Shown piece after piece: positions 1-11,375 of a DNA stretch of 64,000 nt. Each line of letters opens with the position of its first letter. Position 1 is the stretch's first letter. Source of the stretch: Distichodus sexfasciatus. Taxonomy: Eukaryota > Chordata > Actinopteri > Characiformes > Distichodontidae. Made by a program: the position numbers and the translations under genes. The stretch lies in NCBI GenBank assembly GCA_032718565.1, contig JAVGVS010000013.1, positions 4,348,195 to 4,412,194 on the forward strand, read 5' to 3'. A model generated the notes under the pieces. It made no database searches. It saw nothing but the letters and a program-made list of their open reading frames with translations, and had not been told where the DNA came from.

Positions 1-1049
1 TTATTGCAACTAAATGCCTAAAAATGTTTATCACAATTTTTTAAGAAAAGCTGCAGCAAAATTAGACAGGAACTAATTAATTAAAATTCCATCATAAATT
101 ACAGATGCTAATCTAAATTACTTTTTGAGTAATTAATCAATCTCACGTTCAGTCTCAACATTAGTTTTGAGGCTGTTGAGATCCATTTAAGAGAACACGT
201 GTTATTACATAAACCTGACGTCATTTGATATTATTATTTTTGAGCTCGTTTAATGTTGAAACACATTTTGGGTTTGTGCCTTGTGCAGTGTAGCAACACT
301 CCTTCTGCCAGTTTTGATCCACTGAGAGACACTCTAAAACAACTTAGCAAACAATATCTTATTAAAGATTCAGAGCTGGTGGGATCAAAAATGAAGGGCT
401 GCTTTTGGAGACAAATTTCAGAGTCTACAGCTGCAGATTTGGGGACGTAACAACGTTGAGAACTAACAATGGCGTTCTCATATGTCTTGTATTAACATTC
501 ATTTTGAAAAACTCAGAAAGCAGAAAAGTTTATTTTCCATTATTGAAGTTAGGGTTAAGTTTTAAGAGAATTCCTAAAAGACCATCAAGTGTCTTTGTTT
601 TGATGATATCCATTTGCTTTTGATGGATGACTTCCCCAACATACCTTTCTAAATCAGCCCTTCCTGCATAGCACTCTGCAAATCACAGGCTGCCACACTG
701 TAGGTTCAGAAAGAATTTGACACTTTCTACACATTCAACTCTCAACAGTCACTCCGTAAATTCTCCCTCTGTGACAGCAGCACATCTGCAACCTTTTTTT
801 GGGTGCGTTCAGGTGTTGTTGGTGTTAAGGCATTCAGCTGGTGCGGTGTAGTCCAATTCAGGAGGGAATTCCTCACTGTCTAGATTTCAAACTGTAATTC
901 AAAATCATTCAGGCAAACACAAATAGTCTTTGTGTTTGGATGGGAAGAATGATAGAGAGAAATGTCACTTTATTTTTCATCCTAAATTGAACAAAAAGGC
1001 AACTTCTCAGGCATGTACCAGTCATAATGTGCAGTAGATAACTATGAGA
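1..1049. other. AT-rich single-copy sequence, no gene recognised
   Basis: The opening kilobase is AT-rich and shows no recognisable coding exon, SINE or TIR element. The short open frames here have no family signature and no matching splice sites that I could defend. A palindromic E-box and a full CRE near its start are listed separately. The right edge runs into a SINE. Confidence 0.5.
194..223. promoter_or_regulatory. E-box palindrome next to a full CRE palindrome
   Basis: The sequence AACACGTGTT at 194-203 contains the canonical E-box CACGTG. Twelve bases further on, TGACGTCA at 216-223 is the full cAMP response element bound by CREB/ATF factors. Both are perfect palindromes. Such motifs also arise by chance, so this is a candidate site only; no promoter is visible beside it. 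Confidence 0.25.
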
Positions 1050-1225
1050 AGTGACGCCCCGTGATCGGAATGTCTCCGGTTTGAATTCCACACCGGTAAA
1101 GTTACCACTAGGTCTCATGAGCAAGGTACCGTCCCCAAGCACTGCTCCCCGGCCGCTGCCCATGTTAGCTGCCCACTGCTCCTTCACGGATGGGTCAAAT
1201 GCAGACGAATAATCACTCACTCACT
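1050..1225 (+). mobile_element. tRNA-derived SINE, family 1 (copy 1)
   Basis: The copy starts with a tRNA-like head containing a degenerate pol III box B (GGTTTGAATTCC near 1079). It continues through the family core GAGCAAGGTACCGTCCCC and GCTGCCCACTGCTC and ends in the tail AATCACTCACTCAC. The same core recurs at least ten times in this window, in both orientations, which defines the family. The short open frame on the opposite strand is only a shadow. It lies about 165 bp from an inverted copy. Confidence 0.8.
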
Positions 1226-1390
1226 TAACTACTTAACTACAGTTAAGCAATATTTTTACAAAACACTGCAGCATTACAAAAAAAGAATTGCTGTTCTGAT
1301 TGCTGTTCGGTTTACAGGAGTGGCATCTGAAAGGTTACCGAGTATAAGGGTGCCCCACTCTTGGCTGCTGCGTGATGGAGTCGAGGATTG

Positions 1391-1634
1391 AAGTGAATTA
1401 AAGTGATTATTTGTCACTGTGAACACACCACAGCAAACCACTGTAAACCACAAAGACATTTGACCCATTTGTGAGGCAGCAGTGGGCAGCATTTTTGCCA
1501 GCACTTGGGAATTAGTGCTTGGGGACGGTACCTTACTCATGAGTACCCTTAGTGGTACCTTTAACAGTCCGAGACTTGAACCAGCAACCTTTCAATCATG
1601 AGGCCAAACCCCTAACCATTACACTACCACTGCA
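1391..1634 (-). mobile_element. tRNA-derived SINE, family 1 (copy 2, inverted)
   Basis: Read on the minus strand, this copy has the head (GGTTAGGGGTTTGGCC, degenerate box B), the GAGTAAGGTACCGTCCCCAA core and the tail AATCACTTTAATTCACTT. It is longer than copy 1 because it keeps more of the head. With copy 1 it forms an inverted pair, so a transcript across both could fold into a long imperfect hairpin. Confidence 0.8.
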
Positions 1635-1659
1635 CCTTCACCAAGACAGAAGCAAGAAT

Positions 1660-1905
1660 ATGTTGCTGTAAATTAGCTTGAATGTAGCTTGTAGTGAAGC
1701 TAACTACTAAATTAAAACTGTAGTTAGCTTCACTAGAAGCTACATTCAAACTATTTTACAGCCACAGATTGTAGTGAAGCTAACTACTGTTTTAAAATAG
1801 TGTAAATGTTGCTTGTAGTGAAGCTAACTGCTACAATAAAACAGTAGCTTGGCCGTAGCTTAGCTACTTTTAATCCTAAGTAGCCTGTAGCTTTTAGCTT
1901 GAAAA
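1660..1905. repeat. Fold-back repeat of AGCTAACTAC units, DNA transposon relic
   Basis: The motif TAGTGAAGCTAACTAC occurs repeatedly, and its reverse complement GTAGTTAGCTTCACTA lies between the copies, so the segment is a mix of direct and inverted repeats. The right end changes to GTAGCTTAGCTAC units. This pattern is typical of the subterminal regions of non-autonomous DNA transposons in fish. Boundaries and target duplication are not clear. Confidence 0.55.
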
Positions 1906-1970
1906 GCGACTGTTTAAAAGCGGCTTGTGTAACTGAGAATGTGTAACTGTGTAACATGGATTCCTGAAGT

Positions 1971-2113
1971 CACACACACACACACACACACACCGATACA
2001 TACAAAGGGTCATTTGATGTCAGAGGGCCTGCAAAGGCTGTTGCGTCATGATAAGGAAACATGCAAACATGTATAGACACACCACACACACACATACACA
2101 CACACACACACAC
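1971..2113. repeat. Two (CA)n microsatellites
   Basis: A pure (CA)n run covers 1971-1993 and a second, slightly interrupted run covers about 2083-2113. The roughly 90 bp between them is ordinary sequence. Confidence 0.95.
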
Positions 2114-3652
2114 GGCATGCCATCATAAAAGCACTGATGTGGCATTGTGTTACCTGCCTGGCTTTCCTTTGATGTGAGATTGCTTTCACAGGCTAGAGAG
2201 CGGGCAACAAAAACAGGGCACCAGACACCTTTTTTTATCACATGCGCTCCGACTGTGAGGAGCTTTGTCCATTGTGAGCACCTCAGAGGCACACAATCAA
2301 ACACTTTGTGATGGAACGATTGATACAGAGAAATTTAATCACTTTCTCTCGCTGGCGCTTTTAACCGTATCTGTGGCCGCATTGAGCCGAGCGGGACAGG
2401 CAACAAAGGCGAGCTCTGTGCGTGAAGGTTCGCAACTCCGAGGCCCCCGACACCAGATACCCGCTTTCGCATTATAGTTCGCTCCAGGACACGATTTCCT
2501 CCTGAGAAGACATCAATTTAGCAGATCGGTCGGGGTAAGTACTGCAGTCAAGGGGGGGGAAGAGAGAGTATTATTTCATTAAGTATCCATTGAAGCGGGA
2601 GTTAAACTCGGTGCCAAGTTCGGCCTTCAACAATGGCATTGCGCACCACAAAAATTCACTCTTCCGGCGCAAGACCCTGATGTGGCCGTGTTTAGGATTT
2701 GACTGAGACGTTTGGAATATGGCTGACAACTTTCTCCGTCCCCCCTTTTTTGTGCTTTGAAATAACAGATTTTTTTTTTTTTTTTTTGTCCAAGAGGCCG
2801 GACCCCCCAATTCCTGCATTTCAAAGGCTATTGAGAGCCGTACGGCGTGCCATTGGCTTGGTTTAACTCCCACGGCGATCCCCCGCCGGCTCTGCAGCCC
2901 TGTTAATGGTAATAAACTCTTTTACATTTCCTCACATGGCTGTTAAACTTTACTGCGCCCTTCCCTTTCAAAGCTGCTACACGTCCATTCCTGTTGTAAA
3001 AAGAAGACGAAGAAGCCGAAGAAAAAGAGCCCAGGCTTTCTCCCCCGATGTTCCCAGTCTACAGTTACCCCTAATCCCCGACTCGGAAAAACAGCAACAC
3101 TATTATCATACAGAGCTTAAAGAGTCAACCAGGTTTCACCTTTTCATATTATGATATCTGATAGGTGAGGAGTTTTTTACAAGGGAAGAAAAAGTGTAGA
3201 AAAGTGTGGCATTTGAATCTGGCCAGGCAGCTTTTTTTGGGGGGCTACGCTGTCGGAGGTTCCTTTGACATTTGAGAGCACTGCCGCGCTTTAAACGTTT
3301 AGCAGTTCTATAGATGTTTACTCTTAGACTGTTGTCACAAGGTCCCGGCCTCCCGCGTTCCCCCATGCCGAGGTTTTGTTGGATTCTGACAGCGTATATA
3401 GATGCTTCTGGAAGCTAAGAGTTTCCCCCTTTAACGCTGCCCCAACTGAGGACAAGTTTACATGCTAGGAAAGACACACTGTTAAAAATAAATGTCGTTT
3501 AATAGAAAATGCTCCGTATCATTTTACAGAATAGCTGTATTTCCCAATAGCTGTTTTTTTACTATTGGACATAATCTGATTGCAAAGTGATTAAGGAAAA
3601 ATCTGTGATATAAGAAATCCAGGAATGCTAGTCCACTTTGCATAATATTACA
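2114..3652. other. Single-copy, moderately GC-rich block; possible conserved noncoding DNA
   Basis: No interspersed repeat is recognisable here apart from a poly-T run at about 2770-2787. The sequence is more complex and GC-richer than its surroundings, notably 2330-2480 and 2580-2900. Open frames up to about 100 codons exist but have no recognisable domain and no consistent exon boundaries. The composition resembles conserved noncoding DNA near developmental genes; this is inference from appearance only. Confidence 0.35.
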
Positions 3653-4101
3653 CAGACCCTCCAACTATTAACGCAAATTCAGCCAAGCCCCGCAAATTCA
3701 TTACTATCGTGCAATTTTGACCAATTACCGCAACGTTTCTGCAATTTTTGACCAATCGTTGTCGTTTCCCGCAAAACGTTGAGCCATACGTCAGCGAACC
3801 CACTTGTTATGTTTAGAAGACGCAGGAAACGTGTGATGATAACGACTCACATTTACCTTAAAAAATAAATAAATGATTAATGGTTAATAAAAATAATAGT
3901 GGTTTTGTTCCTTTCACTTAATTAATTGTTAAAGAATCATTATAAAGGGGGACAAAATCAGAACATTTTCAGCAACTTTGACTTGCTCTTGCAACTTTAT
4001 TGAAATAAAACACTGCAACTTTGATCGCAATGTTTTAGAAAATCTGCTGCAAAATCAGCCATTTTAGGTTGCAACAATCTCAAAAAAATACCCACAAAAT
4101 T
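3653..4101 (+). mobile_element. DNA transposon, CAGACCCTCC-ended family (decayed copy)
   Basis: The left end begins CAGACCCTCC and continues with AACTATTAACGCAAATTC, matching the inverted partner at 37172-37634 along most of its length. Shared internal landmarks are the TTTCCCGCAAAACG/TACGTCAGCGAACCCACTTG stretch and the ACGCAGGAAACGTGTGATGATAACG stretch (read in two parts). The right terminal repeat is degenerate and some subterminal sequence is missing. No transposase is encoded, so it is non-autonomous. Confidence 0.75.
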
Positions 4102-7100
4102 AGTTGCTGTAGCACTGCAACTAATTATTGTTTTGATGATCAATTAATCTGATCTTTTTCTTCTGTTAACTGATTATTTGCTTTTGTAATATTAAAAATG
4201 TAATTGTTTCATGCAGTCAGGATCATATCACTCCTGTTTTAAGACTCATTTAAATTACGTTTATTTGAACTGAAGAGGCAGCTTCATAATGATGTGATGA
4301 TTATAATTGATTATATTGATTAGATGCTGATTATTAATTAATTTTTGGTGGTAAAGCTGGAATAGGGTCAAGAAAAAATCTTTAGTTGATTTATCATGAA
4401 GGTCTGGTGTCAAAATGTGAGCTTTCCAAAAACGGCAATGTATACTGATGAACGATAAAACGCTTACGTTCTTTACAGTTGTAAATCAAAATGATCAAGT
4501 AGGACGCTCCACAATTTACTAATCTCGCATTTCTCAAACAAACCCTCATTTTGATGCAGCTTTTAGTCATAAAAGCTATTTTTAACAGGACTTGAGAGCT
4601 AAAACACATTGAGAAGTGCTTGAATGAATGGGGTTTTGTGACAGCTGGCTGCTGCTGCTGTAAAGATGAGCGCTGCGGTACCTCAGCCAGGTTAGCAGCC
4701 CTCAGTCGAAGTGCTAATCAGCTTTGTTAGTCCCTCTAAACCCAATTTGCGAGCAGTCTGGGAGGATCAGACATGCCAGCTGCCATCACTGTATGCAGCA
4801 CACCGCAGGATCGCATGTCATAGGCGCGGAGAGAATGAGCGTTATTAACGTTCAATTAATTCAATTAAATAAGTAAGCGGGGAGGGGCTGTGCAAAGGCG
4901 TTAACCCTATTGATTAAACGAGTGAGATAATTCCTGTCAGCTATGCCGTTTAATTCCTAATATATACACAAAATATATACCATGCAACAAGCTACAAATC
5001 ATATAAACTGCAGTAAATATGTGTAGGTTGAGATAAATTCAGTTTCATTCAGCCAGAAATTATTACGTATTCAATTTTGGTGGTGTTATTTCAAGTAAAC
5101 AATAAATTTCACAGAGCAAATCTCACCGAACTGCCCAATCATGACTGGGTTAGTCTAATTATGGGGAAGTTAATGCCCCATTGTTGCTGCTGGGTATTTT
5201 AATTAAAGGGCAGAAATTAGGTTAAGACCATATTACCAGTACGAGCAGATGATCTTTATTTCCAATTAGGATTAAACAATAACGTTGCAGTGTCCTGTCG
5301 CTTTCATGACTCATGGTGCGTTCTGTTTTGACATTGACTGACCAGTTGATTAGAAGAAAACTTCCCTGTCCCTACGCTGTCCTTATTAATGCACATCTCA
5401 TCCCATGAACTGCTTGACCCGGAAAAAGTACAGCTTCAGAAAGCAACATTTCTGCAACATTTTCCTATGTTCAGTCAATAAAAGCAGCGTCTCTGACCAA
5501 AAATGCAGAGGTTCTAATGTTGGGGACCATTTATGGTATTCTTTTAATTGGCACATTTTAAAAGTCACTATTTAGATTTCATTAACGTCTACCAAACCCT
5601 AGCACATTACGAAGAATATTCCCCTGGTGCCTGTTCACTTGAAGGGATTTGGAAGAAAATCATGCAGGAATTTTGATTTCTGTAGCTGGATATTCTACAT
5701 CTGCTGCATAAATTTGTATCTGTTTTGCACTACAGTATTTTGCCTCGTTGTATTGTCCAATTTTTGCACGTTCATGTATCTTCTGCACGTTGTCTTGGCT
5801 TGTGATGTCTTGAATAGTGTTTTGATGGTGGATTCCATGCACAATTACACAACAGGAGTCATGTAATCAGAACTATCCACTCTTGAAGGATGACACAAAG
5901 CCGAAGGCGGACGTTGCATAGATATGATATAATCTAACTCGGCAGTGTCTTTGTAATTGGCAACTGATTCCAATAAAGTCTACAAGACCATGAAGCCCAA
6001 TCAGATTCCAGAAGTGCATCGCTGCTTTCCTGGTCTTGCAAAATAAAGCAGAGTGTTACTGAATTCCTGAAGTTTCTGAATGAAGTGCTCGCAACCTTTA
6101 AAGCCGCCAACGCACATGCAATAAATCTAGATTACCCAGAACGATGTGCCCGGGTGATGTGTCCACATGTGCTGCCTCCCCGTCTGTAGCATGTGCTCTT
6201 TAAGGTGCAGGATGTTTCATTAAAAACACGTCAGGGGGAAGAGATTTAGATTTCAGCGGGACACCGCAGGGGCACAGGTTCAAGCGTGGTTCAGCGCTCC
6301 TCGCGCGTGTTTTATTGCAACGCCGAGACTCTCCTCACGCCAGGCCCTCGCGTAATCAAAGCCAAAGTGTCCGCGAACTCGCTCGGCCCGATGAAAGGCA
6401 AAAATCTGCTGATAACTCGAGCACAGCTTTAGTTAATTTCCCCTGCGCCCCTGCACACGCCCTGAAAACGGTGAGAGGGGTGATATATGGGATCAACCAC
6501 ATTCAATTTGTTTGGCCAGAACAGCACTGGACTGCAGCTGGGCCTGACAACGTCTGTCCCGCTTCAAGAACCCTAGCTCTGACTGGCCTCGCAGCGGGTT
6601 TGTGCACCGCGACACGGCCAATTTTACTACAGCTTTTGCTGAGGAGGTAGTTTGGTACCACACACATAGTATTTAGAATGCGTGTAGAGATTAGAGAATT
6701 TCATTTTCTCTGGTCTGATATCAATGGTAAAATCTGGAGAATGAAATAACGAGAGTTGATAAAATAGAGCTGAAAGTTTGCTAACGTACAATTCACATCT
6801 GAGCTAGTTCATACGGATTAGCTGTGTGCATTCGCTAATCATTTGGAGTTCTTTACAACAGGTTAAACATGCACACGTCACATTTTACAGTTTGTGACAA
6901 CACAAAATAGATAAACTTAGCGGTTCAACTGTAGCCGCCGGTGGTGAGGGAATGGAGACTTTAGGAACCGCTTCAACTTAGCATATGACAGACTCTCTTC
7001 GCTAACATGCCCAGACTAGCAGCTAAACTACTGACGTTATGCAGGTGGGCAGGGCCAGAGCAGTAGATCTGGGCAGGACTATGCTCTACGTCAGCAGACT

Positions 7101-7259
7101 GCGTTTTCCTCTCCACAACGTCGTAAAACTGAATTCAGGAGTTTTACCACATCTTTTCAGACACACTTTTCTGAAACATTTTGCATGTTACCAAAGCAAG
7201 GACTAATGGCTACTGACACTATGCTTAACCTACTGATGTACTTGTGGCTGTGTGTAGAA
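4102..7259. other. AT-rich single-copy region with GC-richer islands
   Basis: No SINE or clear TIR element is visible. The segments 4630-4880 and 6240-6660 are GC-richer and compositionally distinct; the second holds a 111-codon open frame at 6315-6650 that lacks a recognisable domain and plausible exon borders. At 5690-5800 the phrases TTTTGCACTACAG and TTTTGCACGTTC suggest an old repeat 3' end. I see no gene. Confidence 0.4.

Positions 7260-7313
<54 letters not shown>
7260..7313. repeat. (TTA)n microsatellite
   Basis: About 18 uninterrupted TTA units. Confidence 0.97.
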
Positions 7314-8744
7314 GCTACTACTAATTGCAACAAATAATATCTTATGATATACTACATTTGATCAAATTGAACAAATTATTACATATTGCACATAATGAAC
7401 AAAGATAAAAACACTATTTACACTAAATTCTTCATGAACACTTCATGATAAATGGTTCTGCAAAGAACCAATGGGTAAAAGGGTCGACCGTTTATATTTA
7501 AGTAAGTGCAAATTTTTGGATTTTTGTTTTAGTGTTTTGCGACTAGTGGAAGGTCCTTCTAGCCTTTCTTTGTGAATAAATTTAGCTAAGAAAAAACTTA
7601 CCCTTTCCATCCTAAAGCGTGACTTTCTTGAGGTGAGAATTCAATTCCAGCAGAATGTTAAAAGTTTCTGTTTTGACCGCTCTCGCTAATATTTACGATA
7701 AATCCACTGGTTGACTAGCGTGAAGATATTTCTCCGGAATCCATCTTCGTCTCCCGAGTTCAGTTAACCTAACGCAGGTAGGCTATCCGTGTAGCTGTGA
7801 ATGCAGCGTAGGCTACCGTAAATAAGCGACAAGTCTGACCGCACCGGCGTCTGTGGTCTCTGGCGATAGTCAACTTCAAACAGATTTCTCCGTTTCTCCT
7901 TGGCGTGACAAAGAAGAAGCCAACTGCTGAATGTTGATACTCTCCAGTCATATGTCATCCGATTCATTCGATATAGGTATCGTTTGAAGCTTGATTTATG
8001 CCCTTTCATGAAAACATAATAACTCAATTTTGAAAATTTGCGACTAGCGACTGGTTTTGCTGTGCAGAGTCACATTTATATTTTGATAAACACTAAAAAG
8101 GATCCCCAAGCCAAGCGATAACAGAAAGGAATTTTATGAAGCATAAATCCACAGTGAGTCAAACGAAACTGAGAAACCAAGAGTCCTACCATTGTGGGTT
8201 TTAGCTTTAGTTCCCTGAGAAATCTTGTCTTTTTATCTGTCTTTATCTTTTATCCTTCATCTCTTTGTATAAGGATGCAGGCGTAACCCTTGTGTCTCTT
8301 AAGCCCATGAAAATAGTTTCAAACAATTTTCCCTCCCTGTCAGATAAGCGTGGACACCCTCTGTCGCCCCATTCTTCACTTCCAACAAAAGGAGCCCAGA
8401 ATCGGATGCTGAGCTAGCGTCAGTGAGAATGACAGGAGATAAGCTGAAGCAAGTTCAGCGGCCTTAAACACGTTCCCTCCATTTACAGAGAACTATCTGA
8501 GGATCTGGAACGTTCCGCTCCATCCACTCAATCCACATCCAGCATTCTTCTGTCACTGTGAGTGGGCTTTCGGAGCAGCATGGTTCTACGTAAGCGTCAA
8601 ACGCCAACACGAACATGGACACACACCAACACACACCAGCGCTCTAACACACATAAAAGCAGCAGCTATAGAGCAGGTCATATTGCCATCAGTGTCATAT
8701 TTGACCAGTGTGGCCATGAGAACACAGAAGCTGGCAAGGAAGGC
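7314..8744. other. AT-rich sequence with old repeat fragments
   Basis: The stretch 7530-8080 is bounded by two GCGACTAG-type motifs (7537 and 8040) and holds TTTTGACCGCTCTCGC at about 7673, a phrase also present at the edge of the Harbinger-like relic near 20205. It is therefore probably an old transposon fragment. A minus-strand frame of 87 codons (7764-8027) has no recognised domain. 8100-8740 shows only single-copy sequence with a short ACACACCAAC-rich patch near 8620. Confidence 0.35.
8039..8080 (+). repeat. Interspersed repeat end, GCGACTGGTTTTGC type
   Basis: The phrase GCGACTGGTTTTGCTGTGC followed by AGAGTCACAT recurs in reverse complement at 47273-47330 with one or two changes. It is therefore an interspersed repeat terminus, perhaps of a DNA transposon. 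Confidence 0.6.
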
Positions 8745-8975
8745 CTGCGAGTGGTCAAAACCTCACTTCCAGAGCAATTTCTCTCTGCTTTCTCTTAGCG
8801 ATCAAAACGCGCCATCGGCCACTTCTGCGTTCGTTTCTATTTCAACATGTTTCTTTGAGATCACTTGTTTAGCTGACAAGTTGGAGAGAAATCGCGTCTT
8901 AGCATTACTTGGCGTTTTAAGTGGAATTCCACGTCTTGGAGATGAGATTGGGTGCAGGAAATAAACCTGCAAATG
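8745..8975 (+). mobile_element. PIF/Harbinger-like transposon relic (copy 1)
   Basis: This aligns by eye, in opposite orientation, with 19915-20222: shared phrases include GGTCAAAACCTCACTTCCAG, CACTTCTGCGTT and GAGATTGGGTGCA. In the plus frame it reads LERNRVLALLGV, the counterpart of MERNGVLALAAA in the other copy. That peptide lies just before the RDWVHE motif that I associate with the N-terminus of fish PIF/Harbinger nucleases. Only the start of the gene is left and it is broken by stops and shifts. Confidence 0.5.
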
Positions 8976-10404
8976 TAACACCTGGGAGTGTACCACCGAT
9001 TTATATGTCCCGCCCTTCCCCGATTTTGATTAGCTAGCAAGAGACAAGTAACATTGATGGTATATGCGCATTTCAACTTGAGCGCTCGCGACAAAAAGCG
9101 TCTCCGATGGCGTTGGCGCTTAGTGCTACTCTTCGAAGCTAAAAGAATTTACATTTAAAATAGGAGCTGCCAGTGGACTGCTCACTCAAAAGACAAAAGA
9201 CTGTTCGGGCAAATATTTCGCTGAGAGACTTAATGCACAGCATGACCATCCGATTCCAGGTTTTGAATAGGTGACTCAAAATACATACATGAAGGAGTTA
9301 ATTCAGATATACCTGGCAATATGGAGATGGTACCAAATGTGCGTCATAAATCACCTTAAACTTGACCAACATCAACACAGTCATAACCAGCAGTCTGTCA
9401 TAAGACCAAGGTCTAAAAGCTTCTTGGTGCACACTGGTTTTTTTTTTTTTTTTTTTTTTAAACGTAGAGGATAATATCCCTCACCTCACTTCAAATCCTC
9501 CCTCCCGTCTCCCAAAAACACGGCCTAGTTTCCCTCGTTTGTCTAATGCTTCATATGCTTACAAATCTGGAACAAAATGGCTGCACTGAGCATGCTAAAT
9601 CCGGGTTTTTCGGTTAGAACTTGGTCTCTCAGAAGGTGGAGGGTTGGGTAGCATATTTGGAGAAGAAGGGGCCTTCCTACTTTTTTTGGGGGATAAGGGG
9701 GAGATGAGGGTGTCATGATGGAGGATGATGGTTTCTTCGATGCGAGGAATTAAACTAGCGTCAAGGGAAGGGCGTTTCTGACCCTCTCTAATCCCCGAGC
9801 AGATCTTAATGCTCCAGCGGTCCCTAAAACGCCACACTCAGCGACCCACTCCTCCTTTGAGAGCCACCATGATTAGATAGCAATAGCTGCAGAGAGATTG
9901 CATATTAAAAAGCAGTAGTATTCATGATTTATTACATATATTTAAACTAGCAGTCTAGTCAATCTGTCTTTACAAGACAAGCCGAGTTTACAAAAATTTT
10001 TAAGTTTTGCTTTTTAGTTGTGATTTCCATTGTTGGGGAGAAACTAACTAAGATTAGTAACGCTACATAAATTAACTACTCGTCTCAGTAACTTGTCAGT
10101 AACCATAGCTACTTTTAAAAAGGAAAACCTTCAAGTTAAGTCATGCTTTTTTCGACGATAATCTTTGATAACTTTTTTAAAATTATTCTTTACAAAGACA
10201 AAGTGTTTTGACTCTTTCATTGGTGTTGAATATTGATTGGTGCAAGAGTGGCATCTGATAGGCTTACTGTGCCTTTGTTCATTTACGCCATATTGGTTTT
10301 AACGCTCGCGAGGATGGAGTTTGAGAATGGAGTTGACTTTGGTGAAGATAAGAAGGATGGAGTGTAACAATGCAATTCAAAAATCTAAACACTCATTATT
10401 TAAA
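8976..10404. other. Single-copy sequence with a long poly-T run
   Basis: A poly-T run spans about 9438-9460. 9480-9850 is single-copy and GC-richer; an 80-codon minus frame there has no recognised domain. 10020-10330 contains phrases such as AACTAACTAAGATTAGTAAC that suggest a worn repeat. No gene is supported. Confidence 0.35.
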
Positions 10405-11375
10405 CTAGAGGTGGGCCGATACCACTTTTTTATGTCCGATACCGATACCGATATTGGAAATTTGGGTATCTGCCGATGCCGATACAAATCCGATACAGTC
10501 ACAGTCTCTTTTTATTTCAATACTGTTTTCCTAACTAAAACAGGGTAATAATTATACACACCCATGTATATGCTAAATTATTTGTTCTCAAAAATTTTTG
10601 TTTAGACATAAATATTTCTTCTTTCTTATTCATTACACTATAGCATTATAAATTGAAAAAAATTTGATAATGAAAATGAATTACTGAAGTTTGTCATTTT
10701 TAACAATTTGACCTATAAAATGGAGCTGCTTTTGCGAACTACATTTCCCACAATCCTCTGTGCACAATGTCACAATGATGCGCTGGGGGCGCCTTCCCAA
10801 AATAAACGATGGAAAATCTATGGGAAAATCTAAATAAACAGCAGAATTGTGAATAGAACGCTGGTTGTTGTGTGGTTATTTATCAACTAAAAATATGGTT
10901 TGTGTCTGTAATAAAGGGACATTTTGTCAAACTGGAGCATTTTTCGATATGGCGCTCATGTGTCGCGGTCATGTGGCGGAAAATATCATTATCTTTGGTT
11001 TTATGCATTACTTCTGTTTTTAAGCGCTAGAACATCTCTGCATTTTTCACATGCAGAGGATCAGGTCTTGTCTTGATCGCCACTAAGCGTTATTAATGTC
11101 ACTATTAAGCGTCCGTGTGAAATACAAGCAGCGCGTGCTCTAGCGAGTAAAATAAGATTAAACAAAGCTTTGATTCTAGAAAAATTGCCTCAACCATTTT
11201 TATGTCGAATTCGAGTTATTGGAACAATTGTTTCAGCTCTACTTTACCACAGTGCCACTTCCCATGCATAACGAATTGAGTGTACACGCATTTACAGATC
11301 GCCCAATAGAACAGCCCGATGCCACCCGTACGCGATCCAGCTGTTTGAGCCGTTATCGGACCGATCTCTGGATTT
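10405..11375 (+). mobile_element. GATACCGAT-type DNA transposon, long composite copy
   Basis: The left end reads GGTGGGCCGATACCAC and then alternates CCGATACCGATACCGATATT. The right end reads CCGTTATCGGACCGATCTC. Left and right subterminal blocks match 60849-61268, and the internal block CTAAAACA..GTAATAATTACACACCCA matches the reverse complement of about 43560-43600. Inside, 10735-11060 carries the ACTACATTTCCCACAATCC and AACGCTGGTTGTTG phrases of a second family, so this is a composite or the longest member. No transposase frame is seen. Confidence 0.65.

Noticed and set aside
6315..6650. 111-codon plus-strand frame in a GC-rich block
   Set aside because: No domain and no exon boundaries; GC-rich conserved-looking DNA often has chance frames of this size.
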